Assembly: GCF_917563925.1 (NCBI RefSeq)
Contig: NZ_CAKJTJ010000002.1
Location: forward strand, 62,001 to 126,000
Direction: 5' to 3'
DNA: 64,000 bases
From: Sutcliffiella rhizosphaerae
Lineage (GTDB): Bacteria > Bacillota > Bacilli > Bacillales > Bacillaceae_I
Numbering within the stretch: the first letter of the stretch is position 1; each line of letters opens with the position of its first letter. This document shows, in pieces, positions 1 through 8,856 of this stretch. Under the pieces are notes generated by a model. It did no database searches. It was not told the origin of the DNA and was given only the letters and a program-made list of their open reading frames with translations. The position numbers and the translations under genes are program-made.

Positions 1-638
<638 letters not shown>

Positions 639-674
639 TTATTCCTCCTAATGGTTTTTTTTCCTCCGTTTACG

Positions 675-724
675 TCATTTTCATACAAAACTGATTGATA
701 ATCAGCACCAATGCTTGAATCAGT
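675..724 (-). promoter_or_regulatory. Structured rpsB leader with two mutually exclusive hairpins
   Basis: In the transcript the segment AATCAGT (complement of 690-696) can pair either with the adjacent CTGATT (complement of 700-705, three-base loop) or with the more distal ACTGATT (complement of 718-724). The two pairings exclude each other, and the short hairpin is followed by UUUU. This resembles a small attenuator or an autoregulatory site for S2. Seen in sequence; regulatory role is inference. Confidence 0.35.
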
Positions 725-753
725 AAACGTGTGTATTTATAACACCGAAAATA

Positions 754-782
754 AATATATCACAATCACATATCACATTCAA
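754..782 (-). promoter_or_regulatory. SigA-type promoter of rpsB
   Basis: On the minus strand a TTGAAT -35 box (777-782) is followed by a 17-base spacer and a TATATT -10 box (754-759). It sits in the swrB-rpsB gap and would start transcription near base 747, giving a leader of about 110 bases. Confidence 0.6.
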
Positions 783-796
783 GTTTTAAATAGGGT

Positions 797-1252
797 TCAC
801 TGTCGAAATTTCATAAGAAGTTCTATTTCGGTTTTCCCTTTGTTTAATTTTTTGGCAATTTCATCAAATGTGTACCCTTTTTCTTCCAAAACTTTCACCT
901 GATCTTTTAGTTCCAATTCCCCAAAAGAATCATTATGTCTTGGCAAATCAACCTTTTTGTCATGTGAGTCATTTTGAGCTAATAACTCAGAGATATCTAA
1001 ACCTGTTAAATTTCCTTCTTTTGTATCAAATACAGAGGGTGTCTCTTCTTCTTTTGTAATTTTGGACAAAAATCTGTCATTTTCTTCTTTTAATTCAAGA
1101 ATATAGCCAGATATTGATTCTTCTGCTTCTTTTATAAGACTCCGATATTCCTGTTCAAGTTGCTGAACATTTGAAAGCTTTATATAGAGGATGATAACAA
1201 ACAAGATAACAAGCAAGATTAAAACAAAGTTTATTACTGTAAAAATAATCAT
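797..1252 (-). CDS. swrB: Swarming motility protein SwrB (YlxL)
   Basis: Last gene of the fla/che operon. SwrB is a membrane-anchored activator that, in B. subtilis, promotes flagellar type III export and sigma-D activity. The 151-residue protein starts with one transmembrane helix (about residues 2-24, MIIFTVINFVLILLVILFVI), followed by a charged coiled-coil region (30-70) and a low-complexity linker. The C-terminal 35 residues (VLEEKGYTFDEIAKKLNKGK) look like a helix-turn-helix-type fold typical of the family. It lies 43 bases after sigD and ends before the rpsB promoter. Identification rests on topology plus position; sequence identity in this family is low. Confidence 0.85.
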   Translation of the reverse strand: MIIFTVINFVLILLVILFVIILYIKLSNVQQLEQEYRSLIKEAEESISGYILELKEENDRFLSKITKEEETPSVFDTKEGNLTGLDISELLAQNDSHDKKVDLPRHNDSFGELELKDQVKVLEEKGYTFDEIAKKLNKGKTEIELLMKFRQ

Positions 1253-1295
1253 TTTCCTTCACACCTTTTGCATACAATAACCAGATAATTTGCAA

Positions 1296-2054
1296 CTACC
1301 ATACCGGTTCAAGTTGTTTCCTAAGTTTGAAGATTGCTTTGGAATGAATTTGTGAGATGCGAGACGTAGTTAAACCAAGTACTTGCCCTATCTCTGTTAA
1401 CGTCAATTCTTCTTTGTAGAACAAGCTTATGACCAGTTTTTCATTTTCTGTAAGGTTTTCAATCTGTTGTACGAGCTGATAAATAGATTCTGACCTGATT
1501 GCTTCTTCTTCTGGAGTTAATGTTTTTTCATCCTTCAGAACATAAGTGCCTTGGGTAGCCTCTTCATTCTCTTTAGGCATCTCATCCATTGATAAAACAT
1601 TTGCATAAAACACTTCCTGAATAACGGATGATACTTCTTCCTCTGGCATGGATACGGCTGTTGCCACTTCTTCTAATGTAGCATTTCTCATTAAATTCTG
1701 TTCAAGCTTTTCAATGCTGAATTCTATTCTCTTTGCTTTTTCACGGACGCTTCTAGGCAGCCAGTCTTCTTTTCTAAGGCCATCAATGATAGATCCTCTA
1801 ATTCTAAAGGATGCGTATGTATCAAATTTTAAATCCCTAGTAGGATCGAATTTTTCAATAGCATCAAACAACCCAACAAAGGCTAGACTTTTTACTTCTT
1901 CTCTTTTTACGCTCTTAGGAAGACCTACTGCAATTCGTTGAACATGATAGTGTACAAGGGGCATGTATTTTTTAACTAGAAAATCACCAGCATCGGGATC
2001 TTTTTTTGTTTTCCATAAGTTCCAATAGTAGGAATCGTTTATTGAAGTAGCCAT
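1296..2054 (-). CDS. sigD: RNA polymerase sigma factor SigD (flagellar/motility sigma-28)
   Basis: Alternative sigma factor that directs transcription of late flagellar genes (flagellin, motors, autolysins, chemoreceptors). The 252 residues contain sigma region 2 (about 25-95, with FVGLFDAIEKFDPTRDLKFDTYAS split over the -10 recognition and core-binding parts), region 3 (about 105-150) and region 4 (about 190-245) with a helix-turn-helix at 218-237 (LTEIGQVLGLTTSRISQIHS). The length matches the B. subtilis protein. The ATG has an AGGAGG site eight bases upstream. It is penultimate in the operon, a position known in B. subtilis to make SigD level depend on how far transcripts extend. Confidence 0.97.
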   Translation of the reverse strand: MATSINDSYYWNLWKTKKDPDAGDFLVKKYMPLVHYHVQRIAVGLPKSVKREEVKSLAFVGLFDAIEKFDPTRDLKFDTYASFRIRGSIIDGLRKEDWLPRSVREKAKRIEFSIEKLEQNLMRNATLEEVATAVSMPEEEVSSVIQEVFYANVLSMDEMPKENEEATQGTYVLKDEKTLTPEEEAIRSESIYQLVQQIENLTENEKLVISLFYKEELTLTEIGQVLGLTTSRISQIHSKAIFKLRKQLEPVW

Positions 2055-2091
2055 GGCTTTCCTCCTAAAATACTACTAAGACCGAAAGCAA

Positions 2092-2589
2092 TTAGATGTA
2101 ACTAATACCTTTATTTACTGTCTTAATCATTAATATACCGTTATTGGGATTGAACTCAATTGTTCTACCATTGTTCCCTCCGTAATCTGAACTGACAATA
2201 GGGATTTGTAATTCTTCCAAGGTTTCTTTTACTGCTTCTACATTCCTTGGACCAATTCTCATAATGTCACTGCTTCCATTAGTAAATGAAAACATTTGCG
2301 ATCCCCCTGCAATCTTTGCCCTCATATTTAAAGTTATGACACCTAACTTTTGTAAATCATGTACCAACTGCATTACACCAGTATCGGCATATTTATAAAA
2401 ATTAAATGAAGACGTTCTTGCTAACGATGAATCTGGTAACATTACATGGACCATCCCAGCAATTTTTGTAGTCGTATCATAAATGACAACCCCTACACAA
2501 GAACCAAGACCTGAGGTACGGATAAACTGTGGAGTTTTTACAATCTTGCATTCTGCTATTCCTACTTTAACGATTGTTTCAATCTCCAA
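2092..2589 (-). CDS. cheD: Chemoreceptor glutamine deamidase CheD
   Basis: Deamidates specific glutamines of methyl-accepting chemotaxis proteins and also binds CheC, raising its CheY-P phosphatase activity. The 165-residue protein keeps the catalytic Cys31 (TSGLGSCVGVVIYD) and His48 (GMVHVMLP), and the conserved AKIAGGSQMF segment. The start is a TTG (2587-2589) with AGGAG ten bases upstream; no ATG fits the family N-terminus. It begins two bases after the cheC stop codon, consistent with translational coupling and with their physical interaction. Confidence 0.95.
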   Translation of the reverse strand: MEIETIVKVGIAECKIVKTPQFIRTSGLGSCVGVVIYDTTTKIAGMVHVMLPDSSLARTSSFNFYKYADTGVMQLVHDLQKLGVITLNMRAKIAGGSQMFSFTNGSSDIMRIGPRNVEAVKETLEELQIPIVSSDYGGNNGRTIEFNPNNGILMIKTVNKGISYI

Positions 2590-2591
2590 GA

Positions 2592-3218
2592 TTATCTCGC
2601 TCCTAATGCCTTTAATATTTTCTCAAATGAATCGGGATTAGGAACAAGGAAAAAATGTCCTTTTGCCTTCTCCAACTGTTTTTCTGCAGTTTCTATCAAT
2701 TCTGTATCAATAAAAATGGCATGATCACTAACCTGAGAGATTTCCAACAGTCCAGTCATAACAATAGCGCCGACCATATCAATGGTTACTTGAGGTACAG
2801 ATGGAGTCACAATCATTCCAATGCACTCTGACAAAGCAGTTAAATAATGTGCAGATACAATATTTCCTAACTCTTGTAAAGCAGAAAGACCAAGCTCATG
2901 CGAAGGAAGATTCCCAACATGTAAATCCCTATCAGGTATAAGATGATTAATCAATCTTGTGGCATCTTCCAAAGATAAAACAAAAAACAAACTTCCTGTT
3001 ATTTCACCTTCCATTCTAAGGAATACAGCCGCAACTGGTCTTTCAGATCCTCCAATAAGTTCCATCATCTCATTGAAATTAACTACCTTAGCCATTGGAA
3101 CATTCATATTGATTTCTTTATTAAGAAGTTGAGAAAGAGCTGTAGCGGCATTCCCGGCGCCAATATTACCTAATTCTTTAAGAATATCCAGTTCATTTAG
3201 ACTGTGATTATGATTCAT
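2592..3218 (-). CDS. cheC: CheY-P phosphatase CheC
   Basis: Dephosphorylates CheY-P and, with CheD, forms an adaptation system that complements methylation. Two copies of the phosphatase signature E-x-x-N are visible: Glu15/Asn18 (KELGNIGAGNA) and Glu116/Asn119 (LQELGNIVSAH). The 208-residue length is typical of Bacillus CheC. Its ATG overlaps the end of cheW by 11 bases. The same fold recurs in FliY further upstream in the operon, so this operon has two CheY-P phosphatases, one soluble and one in the motor switch. Confidence 0.96.
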   Translation of the reverse strand: MNHNHSLNELDILKELGNIGAGNAATALSQLLNKEINMNVPMAKVVNFNEMMELIGGSERPVAAVFLRMEGEITGSLFFVLSLEDATRLINHLIPDRDLHVGNLPSHELGLSALQELGNIVSAHYLTALSECIGMIVTPSVPQVTIDMVGAIVMTGLLEISQVSDHAIFIDTELIETAEKQLEKAKGHFFLVPNPDSFEKILKALGAR

Positions 3219-3672
3219 TACTATTACCTTTTAATTCTTCTAGGTTTAGAACTTCCGCTAGATCTAAACATACAAACAAACGCTTATTAACATTGACTAC
3301 ACCTTTTACGTACATATTGGCAACTGATCCCACCACTTCTGGTGAGGGCTCGATATCTTCATTCGTTATGTCAATCACATCATTTGCAGCATCTACAATA
3401 AATCCAACCTCTAATTCTTCCACAACCGTAATAATGATTCTTGATGAATCAGATAAGGATATCTTCTCCATCTCGAATCTGCTTCTTAAATCTACAATTG
3501 GAGTAATAACGCCTCTTAGGTTAATAACACCTTTAATATAGCCAGGTACATTTGGAACTCTTGTAATAGGCATAATCTTTTCAATGGAACGAACTTGATT
3601 TACTGGTATGGCATATTCTTCACCATTCAGTTCAAATACAATAAGTTTCAATTTTTGAGAGGTTTCTTCCAT
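3208..3672 (-). CDS. cheW: Chemotaxis coupling protein CheW
   Basis: Adaptor that couples chemoreceptors to the CheA kinase in the membrane-associated array. The 154 residues form one CheW-like SH3-tandem domain; diagnostic segments are KLIVFELNGEEYAIPVNQV, PGYIKGVINLRGVITPIVDL and VGFIVDAANDVI. I place the start at MEETSQKL because GGAGGG lies eight bases upstream; an in-frame ATG five codons earlier overlaps that ribosome site and is unlikely. It follows cheA directly and precedes cheC. Confidence 0.95.
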   Translation of the reverse strand: MEETSQKLKLIVFELNGEEYAIPVNQVRSIEKIMPITRVPNVPGYIKGVINLRGVITPIVDLRSRFEMEKISLSDSSRIIITVVEELEVGFIVDAANDVIDITNEDIEPSPEVVGSVANMYVKGVVNVNKRLFVCLDLAEVLNLEELKGNSNES

Positions 3673-3697
3673 CTGTATACCCTCCATTATTTTAGGA

Positions 3698-5722
3698 CTA
3701 TTTTATTAATGCATTACAATCAACAATAAGTGCCACTTGTCCATCTCCAAGTATGGTTGCACCGCTGATTGCAAATGTGGAGCTTAAATATTGACCTAAT
3801 GATTTTAGAACAACCTCTTGTTGACCAATAAAGGAATCTACGACCAAAGCTGCTGTTTTTTCTCCCTTTTTTACAAGCACAAGAGAATAAAATTCCTCGT
3901 CAGACTGATTTTCACGCTCAACATGGAATACGCTGTCCAAATGAACAACTGGTACAATTTTACCTCTAAAGTCGATGACCATCTGATTATGTGCATTCAT
4001 AATGTCTTCTTTTCTAATAATAGATGTCTCGATGATTGAGGATAATGGAATCGCATATTTTTCATTAGCTATTTCTGTTAATAGCACTGAGATAATAGAT
4101 AAAGTTAATGGAAGTTGAATAGAAAAAGTAGTTCCTTCGCCTTCCCTTGATGAGATGGTAATACTTCCACCAAGAGATTCTATCGTATTTTTCACCACAT
4201 CAAGTCCAACTCCACGACCTGAAATATCAGAAATCACTTCTGCTGTAGAAAAACCGGAAGATAATATTAGCTGATATACTTGCTGATCACTCATTCTCTC
4301 GGCATCTTGAAGGGAAACAATTCCTTTGCCTACTGCTTTATTTAGAACTTTTTCTCTCGATATTCCTGCCCCATTATCCATAATTTCTATAAATACATGA
4401 TTTCCACTATGAAAAGCTTTTAAAGTAATGCTTCCTGCTTCTTGTTTTCCATTTGCACTTCGTATTTCAGGTGTTTCGATACCATGATCGATCGCATTAC
4501 GTAAAAGATGAACGAGAGGGTCACCAATTTCATCCATAACCGTGCGATCTAGCTCCGTTTCCGCTCCGATTATATGAATATCCACTTTTTTACCTAAATC
4601 TCTTGCCAATTGCCTTACCATTCTTGGAAAACGATTAAATACTGTTTCAATTGGCACCATTCTCATATTTAGGATGATATTTTGTAAGTCGTTGGATATC
4701 CTTGACATTCTTTCAACTGTTTCGATTAATTCTGCTTCTTCTAAGTCTTTTGATATTTGTTCTAATCTTCCTCTATCAATTACTAATTCTTCAAAAAGGT
4801 TCATTAGAGCGTCCAATCGATCTATACTGACTCTAATTGTTTTATTTGTTACGGCTGAGGATTTTGCTGGAGCTTCTTCTTCTTTTGTAACAGATGCTAC
4901 TGCAGGAGCCACCTCTTGTACAGCAGCATTCACTTCCTCGACTTGATGATCAATCAATATTGACTCTGCTTCAGACAAAGCTTTTGTATCTAGTTTCTTT
5001 ACTTCAACATTTTCCAATTCCGAAACCTTCATGATTTTAGCTTGAATGCTTGCCTCATCATCTTTGGTAACTATAGTTACACAGAAACTTAAATCGAACT
5101 TTTCCTCTTCTAGCAACTCGACAGAAGGATTTGATTTAATAACTTCCCCCATACCTTCCATTACTTCAAATACCATAAATACTCGAGCTGCCTTTAAAAG
5201 ACAATCCTCACGCAGGTTAACTGTTACCTCATAAGGTCTATATCCTTGTTCCTCGGATTGCTGTAAGATTGTAATTTCGTATGAATCATACTTATGGTCC
5301 ATTACTTCTGTCTTTGCTTCTGTTAAAGATGTAGTGATTTCTTCTCCTTTTTCAATTTTAATAAGGAGGGAAACAACATCTGTAACATCTTTTTTTCCGT
5401 CTCCACCTGAGGAAATGGACTCAACCATTTCTTCTAGATATTCAACGGATTGAAAAACTATATCCAAAAGTTCTGGAGAAACGGACCTTTTATTGTTTCG
5501 GATTAAGTCTAAAACGTTCTCCATTTGATGAGTCAAATTCGCCAAATCTTCATACCCCATTGTAGCTGACATTCCTTTAAGTGTATGAGCAGACCGGAAT
5601 ATATCATTAACAATTTCGAGATTACTAGGTTGTTTTTCCAGCATTAATAATTGATTGTTAATCGTTTGTAAATGTTCTTTACTTTCTTCAAGAAAAACAT
5701 CTAGATATTGACTTAAATCCAT
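3698..5722 (-). CDS. cheA: Chemotaxis histidine kinase CheA
   Basis: Receptor-coupled histidine kinase that phosphorylates CheY and CheB. The 674 residues show the usual order: P1 phosphotransfer domain with phospho-acceptor His46 (DIFRSAHTLKGMSA); P2 response-regulator docking domain (about 145-260); an Ala/Glu/Val-rich linker; P3 dimerisation helices starting at NKTIRVSIDRLDALMNL (about 293); P4 ATPase with N box (HLLRNAIDHGIE), G1 (DNGAGIS) and G2 (GRGVGLD) motifs; and a CheW-like P5 domain at the C-terminus. Nothing is truncated. It sits between cheB and cheW. Confidence 0.98.
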   Translation of the reverse strand: MDLSQYLDVFLEESKEHLQTINNQLLMLEKQPSNLEIVNDIFRSAHTLKGMSATMGYEDLANLTHQMENVLDLIRNNKRSVSPELLDIVFQSVEYLEEMVESISSGGDGKKDVTDVVSLLIKIEKGEEITTSLTEAKTEVMDHKYDSYEITILQQSEEQGYRPYEVTVNLREDCLLKAARVFMVFEVMEGMGEVIKSNPSVELLEEEKFDLSFCVTIVTKDDEASIQAKIMKVSELENVEVKKLDTKALSEAESILIDHQVEEVNAAVQEVAPAVASVTKEEEAPAKSSAVTNKTIRVSIDRLDALMNLFEELVIDRGRLEQISKDLEEAELIETVERMSRISNDLQNIILNMRMVPIETVFNRFPRMVRQLARDLGKKVDIHIIGAETELDRTVMDEIGDPLVHLLRNAIDHGIETPEIRSANGKQEAGSITLKAFHSGNHVFIEIMDNGAGISREKVLNKAVGKGIVSLQDAERMSDQQVYQLILSSGFSTAEVISDISGRGVGLDVVKNTIESLGGSITISSREGEGTTFSIQLPLTLSIISVLLTEIANEKYAIPLSSIIETSIIRKEDIMNAHNQMVIDFRGKIVPVVHLDSVFHVERENQSDEEFYSLVLVKKGEKTAALVVDSFIGQQEVVLKSLGQYLSSTFAISGATILGDGQVALIVDCNALIK

Positions 5723-5733
5723 ATTTTACACCC

Positions 5734-6810
5734 CTAGACAATAATAATTTCTTGTAACCTTTGTGCAATATCTCCCAATTGATGAACTTCATCAACGTTA
5801 CCAGATAATACTGCAGCCTTTGGCATACCATACACAACCGCAGTTTCCTCCGATTCAGCTATACAAATTGTATTTTCATATTTCTTTAATTCTTGTATAC
5901 CTGCTGTTCCATCATTCCCCATACCTGTCAAGATTACTGCGACCTTTTCAAAACCACTTAAATTGCTTATTGAAGAAAACAAATGATCCACCGAGGGACG
6001 ATGACCTTTCATAGGGGGAGATTCATCAAGATTGATGTATAACTCGCCTTTCTTCTCAACAATATGCATATGATAATCACCTGGAGCAATATATGCAGTT
6101 CCTTCTTCTACCTTTTGATTGTGCTCGGCCTCAACAACAACTATGTTACTCATGGTGTTTAGCCGATTAGCTAGCGATTTAGTAAAAAATTTAGGCATAT
6201 GTTGCACAATAAAGATTGGAGCAGGAAACGAATTAGGAAATTCTGCTAATATCGTTTGTAATGCTCTTGGACCACCAGTAGAAGTACCGATACAAACGAG
6301 AGGTTTTCTTTTCTTTTTATAGCTAATAGGGTTTGTATTTTTTCTTTGTACACTTTTGGAAATTTGATTTTTATTCTTTTTTTCGTAAGTATATTTGAAA
6401 GATTGCAAATTCGATTGGGAAGCAAGAAGGATTTTTTCGATTAGTTCTGCCTTTACTTTATGAATATCAAGAGAAATAGCTCCAGAAGGCTTTGCGACAA
6501 AGTCTACTGCACCGTTCTCCATGGCTATTATAGTATTCAACGAGCCTTCTTTGGTTGTACTAGATAGCATTATAGTGGGCACTGGATTTGTTTCCATAAT
6601 GATTTTCAGAGCCTCTAAACCATTCATTTGTGGCATTTCTACATCCATAGTAATGACATCTGGGTTGTAAAGCTTTATTTTCTCAATCGCATCTTTTCCA
6701 TTATTAGCTGTTGCAACCACTTCTAGTGCAGGATGTTTTGCCAAGAGATCGGACAAAAGCTTTCTCATAAAGATGGAATCATCGGTTATAAGTACTTTTA
6801 CTTTGTTCAT
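5734..6810 (-). CDS. cheB: Chemotaxis methylesterase/deamidase CheB
   Basis: Phosphorylation-activated methylesterase that removes methyl groups from chemoreceptors. An N-terminal receiver domain (acceptor Asp56 in DVITMDVEMPQMNG, acidic pair Asp10/Asp11) is joined by a basic, Asn/Lys-rich linker to the C-terminal esterase, whose Ser-His-Asp triad lies in GTSTGGPRAL, IVQHMPKFFT and TGMGNDGTAG. I use the ATG at MNKVKVLITDD (358 residues) because GGAAGGG precedes it by about eight bases; the upstream in-frame start would add eight residues foreign to the family. No cheR is present in this window. Confidence 0.96.
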   Translation of the reverse strand: MNKVKVLITDDSIFMRKLLSDLLAKHPALEVVATANNGKDAIEKIKLYNPDVITMDVEMPQMNGLEALKIIMETNPVPTIMLSSTTKEGSLNTIIAMENGAVDFVAKPSGAISLDIHKVKAELIEKILLASQSNLQSFKYTYEKKNKNQISKSVQRKNTNPISYKKKRKPLVCIGTSTGGPRALQTILAEFPNSFPAPIFIVQHMPKFFTKSLANRLNTMSNIVVVEAEHNQKVEEGTAYIAPGDYHMHIVEKKGELYINLDESPPMKGHRPSVDHLFSSISNLSGFEKVAVILTGMGNDGTAGIQELKKYENTICIAESEETAVVYGMPKAAVLSGNVDEVHQLGDIAQRLQEIIIV

Positions 6811-6836
6811 CGTTGATCCCTTCCTTTCTTGCATTC

Positions 6837-7718
6837 TTACGCAAAGAAGCTTCTTAGTTTCATAATAAATGTATCCACCTTTTTCTTTTGATACTTATTA
6901 TTTTCCTGTAAATATCGTAAGGTAAGGCTTTTTATGGCAAGCGCTGCTGCACTTGAAGGATACTTCAAAACAAAAGGTACTTGTTCCATGACAGCCAATG
7001 ATACATATTTATCATCAGGAAGAGAACCTAGGTGAAGAAGTTCCCTATTCAGAAATTTTTTTGTAACATTGTTTAATCTTTCAGCTGTTACTTGTGCAAT
7101 TTTTTTACTTATCACACGATTTATGACTAATTGAATGGGAATAGGCTTGACATTTGCATGTGCATAAATAAATTTCACTGCAGAATAAGCGTCAGTCAAA
7201 GAAGTCGGTTCGCATGTTGTAACAAGAAATAATTCATGACAAGATAGTAGTAATTTTCTACTTTCATCTGTAATGCCTGCTCCCATATCAAATAAGATAA
7301 AATCGTATGAGTAGGACAAATCTTGCAATTGAGTAAGAAATTGCTCTCTTTTGTTGTCATTCATTTGAAAAACATTCGTTAATCCTGATCCCCCTGCGAT
7401 ATAAGACAAATTTTCAGGACCACTTTGAATTATCTCAGTCAAAGTCATATTCCGTTCAAATATATCTATAATGCTATAGCGCTGGGTGGTTCCCATAAGT
7501 ACATCAACATTGGCCATCCCAATATCCATATCAAACAACAACACGCGAAACCCTTGTTTCTGGAGAGATAGAGAGAAATTAAGGGAAAAATTTGATTTTC
7601 CAACTCCTCCTTTTCCACTAATTACACCTATTACTTTTGCCTCTTTTTTATCAGCTGTCAGCATATTGTTTTTTGAATTTAACACTCTTTCTCTTAAGAC
7701 TTGAGCTTGATCATTCAT
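6837..7718 (-). CDS. flhG: Flagellar number regulator FlhG (MinD-like ATPase, YlxH)
   Basis: ParA/MinD-family ATPase that controls flagellar number and placement by stimulating the GTPase FlhF and binding C-ring parts. The 293-residue protein has the deviant Walker A motif at 34-42 (SGKGGVGKS), switch regions (DMDIGMANVD, FILFDMGAGI) and a basic, hydrophobic C-terminus (FIMKLRSFF) like the membrane-targeting helix of MinD relatives. The start MNDQAQ has GAGGA upstream and overlaps the flhF stop by eight bases. The N-terminal stretch before the ATPase carries the conserved activator-type segment DQAQVLRERV, which in relatives contacts FlhF. Confidence 0.95.
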   Translation of the reverse strand: MNDQAQVLRERVLNSKNNMLTADKKEAKVIGVISGKGGVGKSNFSLNFSLSLQKQGFRVLLFDMDIGMANVDVLMGTTQRYSIIDIFERNMTLTEIIQSGPENLSYIAGGSGLTNVFQMNDNKREQFLTQLQDLSYSYDFILFDMGAGITDESRKLLLSCHELFLVTTCEPTSLTDAYSAVKFIYAHANVKPIPIQLVINRVISKKIAQVTAERLNNVTKKFLNRELLHLGSLPDDKYVSLAVMEQVPFVLKYPSSAAALAIKSLTLRYLQENNKYQKKKVDTFIMKLRSFFA

Positions 7719-8856
7719 TTTGCAATTCCTCAAGCACGATTTTTACCAATAACTCTTTTGAAAAGGAACGTATATCCTCAGGAACATTTTGACCATTTGT
7801 TACAAATGTAGCTCCTTTCTGGTAATGTCTTGAAAGAGTATACATTGAACATTTAGACGATGTTTCATCTTCTTTCGTAAAAATGAAATGATCAATCCCG
7901 ACATTCCAAAATTGGTCTGTTATTATTTTCATGTCCTTCATTTTGGATGTAAGGGATAAAACAAGATAAGTAGTCATTTCCTCTTGGAAATTAATTATCT
8001 GCTTTAATTCTTCTACAAACTGATTATTTAAATAGTTCCTTCCAGCAGTGTCAATGAACACTACATCAAGATGGGACAGTTTGTCTTTAGCAAATTTAAA
8101 GTCTTCTGGTGAATAACATACTTCAATTGGTGCATCCAAAATATTAGCGTACGTTTTAAGTTGCTCAATTGCAGCAATCCGATAAGTGTCGGTTGTGATA
8201 AATCCTATTTTTTTTCCGAATTTCAAGGAAGCATTTGCTGCTAGTTTTGCTAGAGTAGTTGTTTTTCCAACACCAGTCGGACCAACTAAACAAACAAATT
8301 TTTTCTTAAAAGGGATCACTTCAAATTTAATGTCTTCTAATTTGAGAAGTAATTCCTTTTCTAAATATTTCAACAGCCCAGAATAAGTTATTTCTTTATC
8401 ATTTAGCCAAATGTTGTATAGATAATCAATTATTTCTGACGTATACTCTGCGCTTAATTCAGATGCGTGCAATCTTTTTTCCAGTTTGAGAAAGTCATCC
8501 GATAAAGAAGTATCACGTTGTACCCCTTTTGTGATATTTGTCATCATCACTTTCATTTCCTGAATGTTTTCCAATAATTTCTCTTGATTACCATTAGTAA
8601 GAATACTTGGTTTCGTAGAAAGACTATGGGATATTTCATCTCTTTTATCTGATATCTTAAAAGTTTGTTGCAGCTGTTTGATTGGTTCATCATCAACAGC
8701 TGCAATAACTTCTACACTGTTCTTTGTAACTAATCCAAAAAACTTACGGGTTTTTACTGGTTTTGAATTTAGAATGACAGCATCATCACCTAATTCCAAT
8801 CGAACTAGGTGCATTGCCGCTTTCATATTTTCTGCTTTATATTTTTTTACTTTCAT
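7711..8856 (-). CDS. flhF: Flagellar SRP-family GTPase FlhF
   Basis: SRP-type GTPase that dimerises at the membrane and marks the site of flagellar assembly. The 381 residues comprise a basic N-terminal B domain (about 1-120), a helical N domain and the G domain. Motifs are G1 at 192-200 (GPTGVGKTT), the insertion/closing segment FITTDTYRIAA, G3 DTAGRN and the degenerate G4 FTKEDET. It is the third SRP GTPase in this window beside Ffh and FtsY. The ATG overlaps the flhA stop (ATGA). Confidence 0.96.
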   Translation of the reverse strand: MKVKKYKAENMKAAMHLVRLELGDDAVILNSKPVKTRKFFGLVTKNSVEVIAAVDDEPIKQLQQTFKISDKRDEISHSLSTKPSILTNGNQEKLLENIQEMKVMMTNITKGVQRDTSLSDDFLKLEKRLHASELSAEYTSEIIDYLYNIWLNDKEITYSGLLKYLEKELLLKLEDIKFEVIPFKKKFVCLVGPTGVGKTTTLAKLAANASLKFGKKIGFITTDTYRIAAIEQLKTYANILDAPIEVCYSPEDFKFAKDKLSHLDVVFIDTAGRNYLNNQFVEELKQIINFQEEMTTYLVLSLTSKMKDMKIITDQFWNVGIDHFIFTKEDETSSKCSMYTLSRHYQKGATFVTNGQNVPEDIRSFSKELLVKIVLEELQNE

